The notes beneath the pieces are model-generated. The model had not been told where the DNA came from, searched no databases, and saw nothing but the letters and a program-made list of their open reading frames with translations. From Daucus carota subsp. sativus (lineage: Eukaryota; Streptophyta; Magnoliopsida; Apiales; Apiaceae), in assembly GCF_001625215.2 (NCBI RefSeq), contig NC_030385.2:9045135-9109134 (forward strand): DNA of 64,000 bases. Reading direction: 5' to 3'. Of the stretch, positions 23,227-35,596 are shown in pieces; positions within the stretch are counted from its first letter, which is position 1, and each line of letters opens with the position of its first letter. The position numbers and the translations under genes are program-made.

Positions 23227-24240
23227 GAAACAGAGAATGAGATGGTCACTACAATTGGTAAGAAATCTATATCGTACCACGTTAAATGACCAGCTCTTCT
23301 AGAACTCACCTCAGTTTAACGAAAGAACAGTGGCAAAACACATGCAAAGCAGCAGAAAGAGTATTTTGATTTGAGGTGTTTAGGGAAGGGGAACATGAAA
23401 TATATGAACACACTTGTAGTGACTAGACGTGAGAAAATTATGTGCGACGTACACTCTTTTATGGATCCATCTATATGTTCGTAAATGCATCTATAAATAT
23501 TATTTATATTGGTGTCTGCTTGTTAAAGGAAAAGAGATTAAAGCGTTTGAATAATCGAGAGGGAGGGATCGAGGAGGATGGGATAACGGATTACTCGTAT
23601 ATACTTTTGTTACAATTAACAAGTTAATTTACTCAAATCCATAACAAAACCCAGGCCTTTTTTCTCTGTTCTATCTAGCCGCCTCCCTCTTTTCTCATTC
23701 TGACGGGGCTTACATCGATTTTCTGGTGGAAAACCCTGAATCTTTTCGTTTAATTGTTTGTTTTTTTGGTTATTCTTTCTTGTTTCATTGATTTTCTGAA
23801 TAAAACTCTCTTTTTGGGCAAAGTTATCTTAGATCTTTATCACCGAAACTTTCGATTTTCGTTCTTATTCGCTTCCGGAGGGTTTTTTTGGATTTGTGAG
23901 TAGATCGGTTATCTTCAAGTGTAGGTTCGTGGTGCAGATCTAATCGTTTTAGTTTGCAGTGGATTTTTTCTCTTGTGTTATAATTATAGTTTGATTTGTC
24001 TCTTTGGTGAGAGTGTGTGATTCTTCTCTCTTTTTGTGAGAGTTGATTTAGATTTATCTCTTGTGTTATAATTATAGTTTGATTTCTCTCTTTGGTGAGA
24101 ATGTGTGATTCTTCTCTCTTTTTGTGAGAGTTGATTTAGATTTATCGATAAAAATCTTTCGCGAATTGCATTTGTGATTGATAACTAGCTCAAACGGATT
24201 TTTTGGAAAATATGGTGAACGATAAGGATCTATAAATATA
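23227..24240. promoter_or_regulatory. Pyrimidine-rich leader/promoter-like region upstream of HVA22
   Basis: From about 23640 the + strand is rich in TCT and TTT runs, with features of a plant 5' UTR and leader intron (ctccctcttttctc, gtgagtagatcgg), but no coding exon follows on the + strand. It could be the leader of a lost or unrecognised gene, or the divergent side of the HVA22 promoter. An 88-bp tandem repeat lies within it. Confidence 0.35.
23969..24144. repeat. 88-bp tandem duplication
   Basis: Two adjacent copies, 23969-24056 and 24057-24144, begin tctcttgtgttataattata and differ at only a few positions (for example gatttgtctc against gatttctctc). Confidence 0.85.
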
Positions 24241-24815
24241 CTCATTAATTTCAACATCGTTTATTTGTTTCATTTTGAGTATGAAGACAAGCGTGTTATT
24301 CTATTATATGTTTGTTCGATGCCGTATGTTATTTATTGAATTAATAAAAGTTAATTTACTCAAAATAAAACACAAGTTAATGTAAAAGTTCGAGATTGGT
24401 TAAATAATTCATAAAGCAGTACAACAAAATGGACTGCATAGCTTACTCAGCAAATTTAATTAAGTAATTGCACTGTGCACACCTTTTTTTAGTTTGGATC
24501 AATTTGCATCTATAATTCTATCTAATATCTGCAGACAAAATATTAGATATGTGTAAATTTTTATTTAACACTGTAGGCAAATACATGCATGCGGTAATCC
24601 TTACATTAGATTATAAATCTTGCATTATGTATATAGCATTCTTATGATTAACTGGGCGACAGTGAAAGGAGATTCCTGTTTATGTATTTTTTCCCCTTAA
24701 TTTAGATGAATATCAGCAGGTTCCTTGGTTCAACTTTTAAACTAATTGGTTAGAATAAAATTTAAAGGTACTTTATGTTTAACACTAAAGGACTTTGTAG
24801 TGCGACCCCTTTAGT

Positions 24816-25346
24816 AGGCTGTCAAAAAAATTCGAAATATCCGATATCCGTCCGAAAAATCCGCAACCGTATCCGAGAAAAAGCGGATATTATTCGTATC
24901 CGAAATAAAACGGATATTATCCGTATCCGAATCCGTGATATTCGAATCCGAAATTAAATTCATATATGATATTTAAATTATATGATATATAAGTATATGT
25001 AATTAAAATTTTATTTTATTTAGCTTGTAGTGTGTGTTTATGCATTAAATAATACATTCACATAAATTTTATATAATTGTACAAATACTCAAACACTTTA
25101 TACATATATAAAAATATTATTTGAGCTTAGTCATAAAAAAATTGTTCGAAAATCATCGTTAATACGGTAGAGTCATCAAAAATATCCGACATCCGTCCGA
25201 AATATCCGCATTTGTATTCGAGAAAAAGCGAATATTATCCGTATCCGAAATAAAGCGGATATTATCCGTATCTGAATCCGGCCATTGCGGATACGGATAC
25301 GGATATAGGCATATCCGTATCCGAATTATCCGTTTAACAGCCCTGG
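24816..25346. mobile_element. hAT-type element with ATCCGTATCCG repeats (531 bp)
   Basis: Left end aggctgtc and right end acagccctgg are imperfect inverted partners. An exact 8-bp repeat, cctttagt, lies at 24808-24815 and 25347-25354. Near both ends are arrays of ccgtatccga/cggatacgga words, the counterpart of the gagccgag arrays in other elements here. The core is AT-rich. Short frames inside it are meaningless (arginine/isoleucine repeats). Confidence 0.85.
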
Positions 25347-25354
25347 CCTTTAGT

Positions 25355-26065
25355 TTGGCCAAATATTTGACTAATAAAAATCCTATAAACAATACACACG
25401 AGGTTAGATATTATGACCAATTATTAAATAAAAAACTTTTATTAACTTGTAGTTATGTTATATTTTCAATTTTCTACTGATAATATGTAGATTTTTATAA
25501 TAGAAATATGATTTCAAAATACCAGTAGTATAATTTAGAAAGATATAATAAAACTATTTATTACGAAAATATGTTTGAATTATTTCACAAAACAGTTATA
25601 ATTCATTTCAGGGAGCTGGCTGTTAAGATAACCACACAAAAATTGATATGTGACCTCTGTGGTTTCTCTTTTCCTTTATTATGCTCATGTTTTTGCTTTT
25701 TGTGTGTCATGCCTTATCTTCGTTATCTGAGTACCAACTAAACCATAACCAATAAACTTAAGTTGCAAGTAAAGTGAAGGTGAACTGAAATGTGAAGAAG
25801 AATGTAGTAGTGCAAGGTTGATCTCGATAGACTAATATTACTCCTAATTTGTTATTATGATAACTCTCAGATTGGATTGGAGCTTAATTTTGATTGACCC
25901 GGGCATGGTTTCAAAATTATATATGTCTAAAAAAGTATTTGAAAATCGCACTTTTATAAACAAAACATTATAGAATTCGAACTGATCCCCCATCATAATG
26001 TAATGTTGCAGGCTGCGAGCCCATGGTAAATAAAATTATATGTGCAGCATACAACTAATAACAAC
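25355..26065. other. Intergenic, AT-rich
   Basis: No gene or element terminus is recognised. Confidence 0.5.
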
Positions 26066-26067
26066 TA

Positions 26068-26301
26068 CTCCCTCCGTCCCACCGGGTTGTTAACGTTCAC
26101 TGTTTGCACGCATTTTGAGACTCTTATAAAGTATAGTTATATAATGGTTTTTTAATTTATTTTTTTTCTGAATAAAAGTTTAAACATCAAACTTTTATTC
26201 AGAATTTTTTTTATAAAAAAAACCTCATGCAACTATATTTTATAGAGGTCTTAAAAAGCGTGCCAAAAAGTGATGTTAACAATCCAACGGGACGGAGGGA
26301 G
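26068..26301. mobile_element. Stowaway-like MITE (234 bp)
   Basis: Left end CTCCCTCCGTCCCACCGGG, right end cgggacggagggag, TA on both sides (26066-26067, 26302-26303). A central inner hairpin (ctgaataaaagttt, aaacttttattcag) is shared with the copy at 33327. Confidence 0.88.
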
Positions 26302-26307
26302 TATTTG

Positions 26308-26755
26308 AATAAATGACAAAAGGGTGGTCGGAATTTTTCAAAGTTTATAAAAAATTGACTGGACTTTAAATATAATGAAATAGTTGCTAGGATTTACTTC
26401 CGCTTTTTAATAAGATGGCACCGTCAACCGCAGTTAATATAACTCCGTTAACTCTTAAAGTTAAGAAAAAATGACAAGAGGGTGGTGTAAGTTTTCAAAA
26501 GTTGCAAAATAGTGGCTAGACTTCAAAATTAACAGAATAGTGGCAGCCAATTATTTGCAATTTTTAAAAGCTCGAGCCACACTCTGGTCCTTTATTCTCA
26601 AATTTTTGAGTTAACGGAGCTACGTTGACGGTGTTTGACGGGCGCCACTTTATTAAAACACAGAAGTAAACTTCGACCACTATTCTCCTATTTTTAATGT
26701 CCAGACAATTTTTTACAAATTTTGAGAAATTCCGACCACCCATTTGTCATTTATT
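26308..26755. mobile_element. Fold-back element with about 60-bp inverted ends (448 bp)
   Basis: The left end aataaatgacaaaagggtgg pairs with the reversed right end aataaatgacaaatgggtgg. Pairing continues through tcggaattt and aaaaaattg. A second inner pair (ctccgttaactc, gagttaacggag) extends the fold-back. No convincing target duplication was seen. Probably Mutator-like. Confidence 0.65.
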
Positions 26756-27884
26756 CCAACTATTTTGAACTGCAGAATTTATCGCTTTAAACTACAAATT
26801 TCTAGTATACAAGTACTAAAACAAATGTTATTCAGTCTTCTTCTGGCATAGAACCACCAAAAATAGTTTATTTACAAAATAAACTAATGATAAGCTCTGA
26901 TAATTCGTTTGTTGAGGAAAATTGAGCATGCGGAGCTGCTATAAATTTTTTGGCATACTTTAGAAATGAAGATAGACTTTGCTTTCGCTTTACATGCATA
27001 AATTGCACTATAGCTTAATGGTGGGAACAAAACACAAAAGAGTAAGGGATGCATGTACAACATGGATTGAGACTTGAGAGACATATTAAAATATGAAGAA
27101 ATATTAAACATAAATTTAAGAGTATCAAAATCTAAAATTGCTTGTACTTTGGGGCATTCAATACTACTGATCTGCACTATATTGTACCAGCATTATAGCA
27201 TAGCTCCTCTCCCCAATTCTAAGGAAATTTTAGTCACTCGTCCAGAATTTTTTGGTTTAATATTTTTACAATAATCTTACTATTTTATATTTTTAATTTG
27301 TTAGATTTAATATTGATTTGTGATTTAAAATTATTTATCAAATTACGATATTTAGTTAAGAGTTAATAAAATTTATTTTCAGAATAAAACTTATAATAAA
27401 GAGAAATATAATTTTATTTAATCAATAAAATATTTATATTTCCTCCATCATAATCCAAATAATGTCAGTAAATATTTATATCAACCTCGTATTAACTATT
27501 ATTATCTTCATTTGTTGGATTGAGGTGTTCATCTTTGTTATTGAGTTATTAATAGAAGTAATATGATTATGGGCTTTATTTCAATACAAACAGAGCTTGG
27601 GGTTAGTCATATCCAAAATAATGTTCTTGTTCCAAGTTTACATTAAAATTTACTCAGTGTGGGTTAATTGTTCGAAATGGATATAAATTGAAAATTGATA
27701 TTAATATGTGCAACAAGAAGCATGTGGTAATAACAATTGAAATGAAAAATAAAAATTCTCTCTCAATATGAAATATGTATTAGCTTTGCGAGGGACAACG
27801 TCCATGGTATAAAATACTTGGCCATGTAAATTTTTAAAGTTCGGAGGTTCTTTTTAATCAAAGAATGGTACTACACAGGTTTCA

Positions 27885-29090
27885 TTACATCCAAGAAATA
27901 AAAGGTGTTTGCGAAAGATATGTATTTGGAAAACAACATCGACAATCATTTTCAAAAAAAGTCTCAAGCGGAAGAAACATAAAGTATACAAACTGAAGGT
28001 AACATTGTACGTCTAAAACAAGCACCCATTGCTTGGTACAATGAAATAAATAATTCTTTTTTATAATATCTGGATTTATAAGAAGCAAAAGTGAACCAAC
28101 TTTGTATGTCAAACAAGGTACTGATATACTAATTGTTATTTTTTATCTTGATGATTTATTTCTTATTAGAAATTATAAAAGTATGATTGAATCATTCAAA
28201 AGATGGTATAGCCTAAAAAGATGAGATGAGTCACATGGGTTTGCTACGACATACGAAATTTTCTTGGCATAAAGACTTATCAAGATGAGGATAATGTTTT
28301 AATTTGTCAAAGAAATTATGCAACAAAAATATTAAAAAATTTCGGAATATTTGGACGTAATCCAATTTCTACATCAATAATTATAGTGTAAAAATTTCAT
28401 AAGAAAGATGATGGAAAATTGATGGACTATTTATTATCGAAGTCTCATCGGAAAGCTATTTATATACTTGTACAACAGGACAGATCTTATGTTTGTTGCA
28501 AGTATGCTCTCAAAATTCATGCAAAAATCAAATTACATACATTTTGGAGCTGCAAAATATATTCTTGGTTACATTCAAGAAACACTAGACTAAGATTTTT
28601 GTTATATGAAATAAAGAAGTAAATGTAAAACTGACCGGTTATAGAGATAGTGATCTTGAAGGATGTAAAGATAAATTGTACATCAAGCTATTATTTCTCA
28701 TTTGAATTAGGAGTATTTTCATGACAATCAAGAAATAAGAAAATGTTGTGCAATCTATAGTTAAATATGAACATGTATCAGGCACTTTTCAAGTTATCTG
28801 GCTTTGGCTTAGGAGAATATTAAAAGGTTTTAATTTTGAACAACAAAACTGAATTCCGATTTATTGTGACAAGTCATGATAAATCAGTAATTGAATGGCT
28901 GAAAATCTAGTTGATAACAATAGGAACAAAGATGTTGTACTAAAACATCACTTTTTTAGGATGCCATTGAAGATGGTGAAATAAAGCTTTTGTTATGTCC
29001 ATTTGAAGACCAAATAGTGGACAGATTTATTAAGGCGTTAAGAGAAGTTCTTGAAATGCGTCAATAGACTCAATACGTTAAGAGGGAGAA
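27885..29090 (+). pseudogene. Decayed Ty1/Copia polyprotein remnant
   Basis: Fragments appear in order on the + strand. The integrase zinc-region motif CERYVFGKQHRQSF is at about 27910. Reverse-transcriptase pieces are LKQAPIAWYNEI (about 28012) and the catalytic-box variant YLDD (about 28143). FLGIKTYQDEDNVLICQ is at about 28262. Copia RNase H-region pieces run to about 29030. Stops and frameshifts interrupt all of them. A polypurine tract (aagagggagaa) immediately precedes the 3' LTR-like sequence. The 5' LTR was not found. Confidence 0.8.
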
Positions 29091-29275
29091 TGTTGGAAAT
29101 TAACGTTTTTTCTGTTCATACTGTGGAAAAATCTGTAGAGTTAATCTAAAATTCATTTATTTGTCAAATTCAATGTATTGAGAGTCATTCATATACTATC
29201 TAGTAAATCAATACAAAATATATTCTATAAACACTAGTACTTTCAAGCAGTCTATATGTCAACAAAAATTTAACA
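29091..29275 (+). mobile_element. Probable 3' LTR of the Copia remnant
   Basis: Starts TGTTGGAAATTAACG directly after a polypurine tract and ends aaatttaaca. It therefore has TG..CA ends with short inverted similarity. About 185 bp, short for a Copia LTR. There is no 5' LTR to confirm it. Confidence 0.5.
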
Positions 29276-30339
29276 AGTAGTATCTAGCCAAACAAGTGCA
29301 GCAGTTTACGCTGGTATGTTTTGATGAAATTGCTGCTGCTGAGGTTGCATTTTTCCTTGGCCACTCCATCTATTTGAAACCTTTTTTATGGTCACCATGT
29401 TGTAAGCTGCTTATATTTCAAACCTTTTTAATGTAACATATATATGGTCCTGCTAAATCTAATCTTAAATCAATTTAGAACTTATGTATCAGTCGGGACG
29501 AATCTAATGGTGAAATGAATTGTTTTCATCATCTCTGTTTCCTGGTTTATGATTGGTTTGTATTGTCCATATGAAAGTACTCAGATCTGCTAGTAATCCA
29601 CTGGTAACTTGTTTATTATGTTATACCAAGTTGCAAGTGAGTTGTGTCTTAGCTAGCTAGCAGTTGAGTTGATCTTTGTGTGTGTTGCATATGATACCTG
29701 TTTATTACAGTTACACCAAACTAGCTTCATCTATTCACTCTAGCTACATTTTCACTTTATGTATGTGTTACATCAACATACATGGAATGCCGTTGAACGG
29801 TTAAAGCAAGCCTGTTTAATTTTCTACCCACCACCTGTACACAAACTATAATTCTCCCCTGATACTAGTGATAATATATTACAATGAAAACCAACCAAGG
29901 CTTCATGTTTCAGCTATCCCCTGGCCCTGCCTAACATGATAGCATCACTATCTCTGTTGCTGGGACTAAATCATGTCATATTCGCAATACTTTATACGCC
30001 TCAGGCCCTGCACCATTTGACAGGGCAGTAATGCAGTGTTAAGCTTAATATATGCCAAAAAAGAAAGCTATACGGCATATATCTCCAAATCCAATTCTTT
30101 AACTTCAACTTCTTGAGTCAAGTGTCACACTCATTTCGAAACAATTACACGAATTGAAGACGAGTCTGCATCTGTAGTCTCTAGCACCAGAGACACGAAA
30201 CAACATGACAATTTTGGTTCGTTCATGATTACCTTAATTATGAAATTTGGAAGATTTATACATGAATACATAACTAGAAAATTGTCTTGTCTGGCGAAAC
30301 ATTAAAGGCGGAAAAATGTAATACTAGTAATAAAGCAAG
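29276..30339. other. Intergenic, 3' of the OVATE gene
   Basis: No gene is recognised. It presumably includes the OVATE gene's 3' UTR. Confidence 0.5.
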
Positions 30340-31233
30340 CTAGCTGGTCTCACTAATCTTGTTTGCCTCCTGATCACGAATGAGATGGTGATCAAGTCCT
30401 GCTGCAACTTCCTCGTCGTCTTCTTCTTCAAATAGAGTCAATAAACAAGGATCATTGGACCAATTCGAAGAAAAGGATAAAACAGAAACAGGAGGTTCTG
30501 TTGCGACAGTAGCAGATGACAAATCAGAAGAACTCTTACCCTCATTATCACACGATGAAGTCCCCGAAGATAATAAAGTAGTTGGAGAAGAAAAAGTAGT
30601 ATTGGAAGCCGAAGAGATCTCTAGTGAAACCAACAAGTCAATAAAAGCTCCAACTATATAACCATGGTTGCTTTTGCAGTTGAACTTTAGATACCAGCTC
30701 AAAAGCTGATCAAGTGAATCGCGATCACCTTTCATGTTAAGGCCACTGGCCTCCACCACTTCCTGCATTGATTTCTTGAAATCTTCGAATGGATTCGTCG
30801 AGTCCATTCCCATTACCACTAGTTTAGCATCACTACTGCTGATGTAACTGCTAGTACTTGTAACAGGATTATTTTTGTTAAAATCAGTAGAGTTTTTGTC
30901 AGTCTTTGATAGTTTAAGTTGAGGGCTAGTTGCTTCTGCAATGTGATTATCAAAGAATAGCCTCTCTGATGATAATCTCGCTTGTCGAATGACATTCTCT
31001 ATTGTTTTATCCAAGTCCTCGTCCTCTTGCTGCTCAATTGTATCTGCTGACAGATCGCGAGCCGATGAGTTAAAGAAGCAGGACTCTGTGGCTACATGAA
31101 CCGAGTTGTGCATCGGTTCATCTCGAAAAGACAGAGTCTTGGGGATTCCACAACTAGGCCATGGCCAAGAAGAAGATGGTGCAGGTTCTGTGGGCTTGTG
31201 AAGGAATGGAATGAGCTTCATTTTCTTACCCAT
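30340..31233 (-). CDS. OVATE family protein (transcriptional repressor)
   Basis: Intronless gene of 297 residues. The N-terminus MGKKMKLIPFLHKP and the following WPWPSC are diagnostic of the OFP13/OFP15/OFP16/OFP18-type branch. The OVATE domain is at about 141-203: MDSTNPFEDFKKSM, then LLSWYLKFNC and IVGAFIDLLVSL. Between them lie Ser/Thr-rich and acidic linkers (QQEDEDLDKT at 69-78). OFPs are nuclear, plant-only proteins that repress transcription and bind TALE homeodomain partners and TRM proteins, controlling organ shape and growth (family knowledge). Length is normal and the domain is complete. The start is the only in-frame ATG with the conserved MGKKMK opening. The acidic tail (EEEDDEE) is longer than in some relatives. 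The + strand frame at 30455-30661 is a shadow. Confidence 0.93.
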   Translation of the reverse strand: MGKKMKLIPFLHKPTEPAPSSSWPWPSCGIPKTLSFRDEPMHNSVHVATESCFFNSSARDLSADTIEQQEDEDLDKTIENVIRQARLSSERLFFDNHIAEATSPQLKLSKTDKNSTDFNKNNPVTSTSSYISSSDAKLVVMGMDSTNPFEDFKKSMQEVVEASGLNMKGDRDSLDQLLSWYLKFNCKSNHGYIVGAFIDLLVSLEISSASNTTFSSPTTLLSSGTSSCDNEGKSSSDLSSATVATEPPVSVLSFSSNWSNDPCLLTLFEEEDDEEVAAGLDHHLIRDQEANKISETS

Positions 31234-31955
31234 TCAAATCTAAGGAAGAAATGATAAATGCTGAGTTTTGAACGATGTAGTAGTAGTAGTATGAATTTGT
31301 GTAGGAGTTTTTGATGGTGGGCATTAATGGATGGAGTCAGATGGATTTTAAACCCATTAAATGTGATTTATGAGTCGAATTGTGGGGAGGGTTTTGTTGG
31401 ATGAGGAAGGAATTTAAGAATGCAGGGGGTGGTAGTTGTTGCCTCGGTGGGGTTGAGATTTCATTTTTTATGTGTTTCGTAATCTTTATAGGTCTGGCTA
31501 CTGTGCTCGTGCTGAATTTGATGTATTTAACTTGTTTTGATTGGTGTAGTTTTTATACACTCAAGGAAAACATCATTATTAATAAGTACTTATTAACCAA
31601 TCAAAATGAGTTAAATAAGTGTTTAACATGTGTACATGACACACAATACAAAAAACGAACTTATAAATATCAGAAATAACAAAAAAAAAATTTGTCTTTT
31701 TTTCTATCTCATAATTAAAACTCGAAAGTACAGTGCGAGTGACGTTGTTAAGTCTGTTTTGATTCCAAAGATAGGGCGAGGCTAAACCAACCTCCACATC
31801 AAACAATAATTTTGTCGAGCAAAGCTGTATGATTTTTGGCAGATAATAAGCAAAAGCAACCTCTTTACAGATTGTACAGTTAACCCCACCGCAAAAGAAA
31901 CAAATACTAGGATATTGTATGCATGCAATATAAAATAAGAGCGGTTACTAACTCA
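31234..31955. other. Upstream region of the OVATE gene
   Basis: Includes a short (agt)n microsatellite near 31280 in the leader. No other feature was seen. Confidence 0.45.
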
Positions 31956-31957
31956 TA

Positions 31958-32208
31958 CTCCCTCTGTCCCATTTAATTGTATACGTTTCTTTTCAACTGT
32001 TCGACACGCATTTCAATGCTCTTATAAGACATAGTTCCGTAACTTATTTTTGAGATTTTCTTTTTCTGAATAAAAATATAACATCCAAATTTTAATTCAG
32101 AAAAAGAAAATTTTAAAAATAAATTACACAACTACACTTTACAGGAGCATTAAAGTCCGTGCCGCGTCCCCGTCCCCCAATGTATACTACTCAGGGGGAC
32201 GGAGGGAG
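31958..32208. mobile_element. Stowaway-like MITE, 251-bp family copy 1
   Basis: Left end CTCCCTCTGTCCCATTTAAT, right end gggggacggagggag, TA on both sides. Inner hairpin ctgaataaaaatataacatc, then gattcagaaaaag-like sequence. It shares over 85% of its length by eye with copies at 37795 and 42353 (the latter inverted). Confidence 0.9.
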
Positions 32209-32537
32209 TAACGTTTTGTTATACATACTTGTATCAGTTGCAGAAAAGAAACGTTTGGAGGTCTTTTCGAAAAGACAAATGCTTCATGCATTTTGTCTGA
32301 TTTAATCATATTTTTATTACGCACAGGTTCATGTAATTGTCTAAATATAAATCACTAAAATAAAAATTATGAGAAATTATATCTATATGTCATCACTCAT
32401 CTAGGACTCATTCTTGCCCCCACTCAATTCATCCAGGGCAGTGGGCACGCTAGAGTCTCGCCAAGAGTGCGCACAAGTCCTGGACATGCTCTAGATCGAC
32501 AGTCTTAAGAGCCAGAGCCAAAACTTGACCTCATCCT

Positions 32538-32587
32538 AATCCTACTAGGCCCCATTTACACTAATCCTACTAGGCCCCATTTACACT
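32538..32587. repeat. 25-bp perfect tandem duplication
   Basis: The unit beginning aatcctactaggccccattt occurs twice without a gap (32538-32562, 32563-32587). Confidence 0.9.
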
Positions 32588-33324
32588 TAGATCTCGTTTA
32601 GGCCCATCCCGGGTCCATCCCCCAAACCCTTACCATTTTACTTCATCGCATTTGTTTATTGAAATACGAGTCATAATTTTTTAGTTTAATAAAAATGATA
32701 TCTTGCATTATCCGAATTTATATATAATTTATCATTTATAAGTTGTCTAAATGTAATTATCAATTAATCGATAATATCTTTCAACTTTGACAAGTATTAA
32801 GATTTTTGTTCTGCTTATTATTTATATTGCTGAACATAATGTCCTATGATTTATAAAAATAATTGTTCTACGTTTTGATAACAATGTATATGTTGTAGAA
32901 CATCAGGTTGTCGAATGTTTACAAATATTGTGGAACAAAAAAAAATTAAAATTTAGATGACTGGGTTATATTTTATCCAATTATGTACTCTAATACTCCA
33001 ATATATTTTTGTGTATTTCATGAAACTTAACCATATATGGTTAATGTAATAAGGATATTTCTTAATCTCCGTGAAAAAAAGCCTAAAACGATATCTAAAA
33101 AGAAACGGAGGAAATATATAGCCAGTTTTAAATACAGTGTTGGATCCTGATCATTAGTTTAATCATAGTCTAATGATTATATATGAATTCTAAATTTAAA
33201 AATAATTCTAATTTGAAACTCACTATATTATATATGTGTGTATGCATGTATGCATAATCATAATATCTAATTTATAAATTTATTTATATCTGTATTGATT
33301 AGATTGAGATGATTAATTAATTAA
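32588..33324. other. Intergenic, AT-rich
   Basis: Nothing recognised. Confidence 0.5.
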
Positions 33325-33326
33325 TA

Positions 33327-33469
33327 TTCCCTCCTTCCTACCAGGATGTTTACGTTCACTGTTTGCACGTATTTTGAGGCTCTTATAAAATATAGTTCAA
33401 TAACATTTTTTTTAATTTTTTTTTTTTTGAATAAAAGTTTAAACGTCAAACTTTTTTCAGGATTTTTAA

Positions 33470-33513
<44 letters not shown>

Positions 33514-33586
33514 GTAAGTATACTTTATAGGATCTTTAAAGTTTGTGCCAAAAAGTAACGTAAAGAACCTGGCGGGACGGAGGGAG
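33327..33586. mobile_element. Stowaway-like MITE with internal TA microsatellite
   Basis: Left end TTCCCTCCTTCCTACCAGG, right end ctggcgggacggagggag, TA on both sides. Related to the element at 26068, sharing gtttacgttcactgtttgcacg. A (TA)n run of about 38 bases at roughly 33473-33510 has expanded inside it. Confidence 0.85.
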
Positions 33587-33996
33587 TATTATTTATTTGA
33601 TAAATCACAGTTTTTAATTTATTATAAAAAAGGTTTTTTTATTTTTTGTTGGCCTGCACCGAACTAGATTATTTAGATCCGGCCCGGTCCACAATAGTAC
33701 ATCAGTCTGATTCGGTTTGACAAATGACATGTTAACTGTCTGTCTAGTTCTGGATAGAAGGCTCATCCCTGTAGTACACACCACCAACTTGGTGCTTATA
33801 CTAAGAGCAAGTCAATGGTGATCTTAATAGGTGTAGATATGGTTATAATTTTAAATCAAAAGGTGATTTTTGGTGTTATTTAGAATTTATGATTCAATGA
33901 TAAATGCAAAATAACACCAAACATATCTAAATAAAACTATATTTTAATTACACAATCTTAAAGTACATAATTGTATTTGTCACTGTTACTTTAAAA

Positions 33997-34642
33997 CTTA
34001 TTGCACTTTGTAACCCCAGACTTTGACTCGTTAGCAAATCAGACCCCACTTTAAAACGTGTTAGTTTGTAATCTTAAGTTTCAATTAGCTTTCAGTTTGT
34101 AACTCTAGCTCACACATCAGTTAAAAACAGTCGTTAACTTTAACTGTTTGAGAGGTAACAGTGTGTATATTAGTTTCTAACAACTGATTTACCCCTTATG
34201 ACCCCTCATATTTTATGTATTATATTTTTAAAAAAATTCTGAACACACACAATGATTGTAAAAAATAAATTTTAGAATATGTATTTAGATTTAGAATCTG
34301 AAGATTTATTTTTTTACATAAACGATGTAACTTATTTTAAAATAAATACATATCTTAAAAATTATTTTAAATTTCTTTACATCGTTGTGTGTGTTCAGAA
34401 ATAATTTCAAAATATAATACATAAACTTTAAGGGGTCACAGGTGGTAAAGTAGCTGTTAAAAATTAATATACACACTGATACCTCTCAAACAGTTAAAGT
34501 TAACAGTTGATTTTAACGGATGTGTGGGTCAGGGTTACAAACTGAAAGATAATTGAAATTTAGGGTTACAAACCACCACGTTTTAAAGTGTGGGGTCTGA
34601 TTTGCTAATGGGTCAAAGTCTGGGGTTACAAAGTGCAATAAG
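33997..34642. mobile_element. Large fold-back element (646 bp) with long inverted ends
   Basis: The left end cttattgcactttgtaaccc and right end gggttacaaagtgcaataag pair exactly. Inverted similarity continues with few breaks for roughly 250 bp per side, through ttgagaggta and gtgtgtatatta. No clear target duplication was seen. End form and long TIRs suggest a Mutator-like MITE; the whole element could transcribe into a long hairpin. Confidence 0.78.
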
Positions 34643-35596
34643 CTCATTACTTCATTAATTAATGCATTTTGACACTTACATGTTTATGTGACAATTATAA
34701 CACCATGTATACTTGGTTCTATATATGAAATCAAGTGTAGCATTTTGCTATTTTACATTTAAGTTTAACATCCCATTAGAGTTGAGTTTTTTGGGTTTGG
34801 TGCTATATTATAGCAAGAGCACCTATTTTAGCACCCCGAAAGAACATACCCTCCAGGGTTAAAACAAAACAATAACTTAAAACAATAAAACAAAACAATA
34901 ACTTAAAACAATAATTTATGAGTTGTGATTATGTGATGTAATAAGTTCTTAATTTAAATTGTCTATTTAAATAATTTATATGATAAATGATTTATGAGTT
35001 ATTATAAATATAACAAAAAAAAACAAATTTTGATAGGTTATTTATTTTTAAATTTTGAAATTGACTATTATTAAAAAATTATAAAATAAGAAATGATAAA
35101 AAAAAGTACATCCTACCAATTTGTGATTTTCAACTGATTTCTTATTATTTTAATTCTAGATGAGTTTCAGACTTATTATGGAATGAGAGACTTTTCGATT
35201 TAAAATTGAAAAAGCTTAAAAGCCATTCAAAAACGCGTTAAGTTTGTTTTTGCTGCAGAATGTTTGATATTAATAATAAAAAAAAAAACTATGCAGATTT
35301 GACCAAGAAGAAAAATAAGTTGTTTTTTGCGGGTATACAAACGGAGAACTGGCAAACGGATAGAATAAAATATACAACTGAAAGGACATGGGTAGCAATA
35401 AGTTTATTCTTTTGATATTTATAAGTAAACAAATAGTCCACTTGTGTAAAATTTTACAAACAATTCCGTTGACTCTTGTTAATTAGTACGGGTTTCGAAT
35501 TTAGTAAAATATTCAATTCGGTTGGAAGTTGGAACATCACAATTTGATTATGGATAAACAGAGTACCGGTTTATTCTTCACTATAAAGCGTACTTT
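34643..35596. other. Intergenic, AT-rich
   Basis: Nothing recognised apart from short A-rich runs and a small tandem (aaaacaataact) near 34865-34910. Confidence 0.5.

Noticed and set aside
24775-25392. Arg/Ile-repeat frames on both strands
   Set aside because: They translate the ccgtatccga arrays of a hAT element.
30455-30661. Small + strand frame in the OVATE gene
   Set aside because: Antisense shadow of the Ser-rich linker; no independent support.
33473-33510. (TA)n run as a cruciform or origin
   Set aside because: An ordinary microsatellite expansion inside a Stowaway-like MITE.
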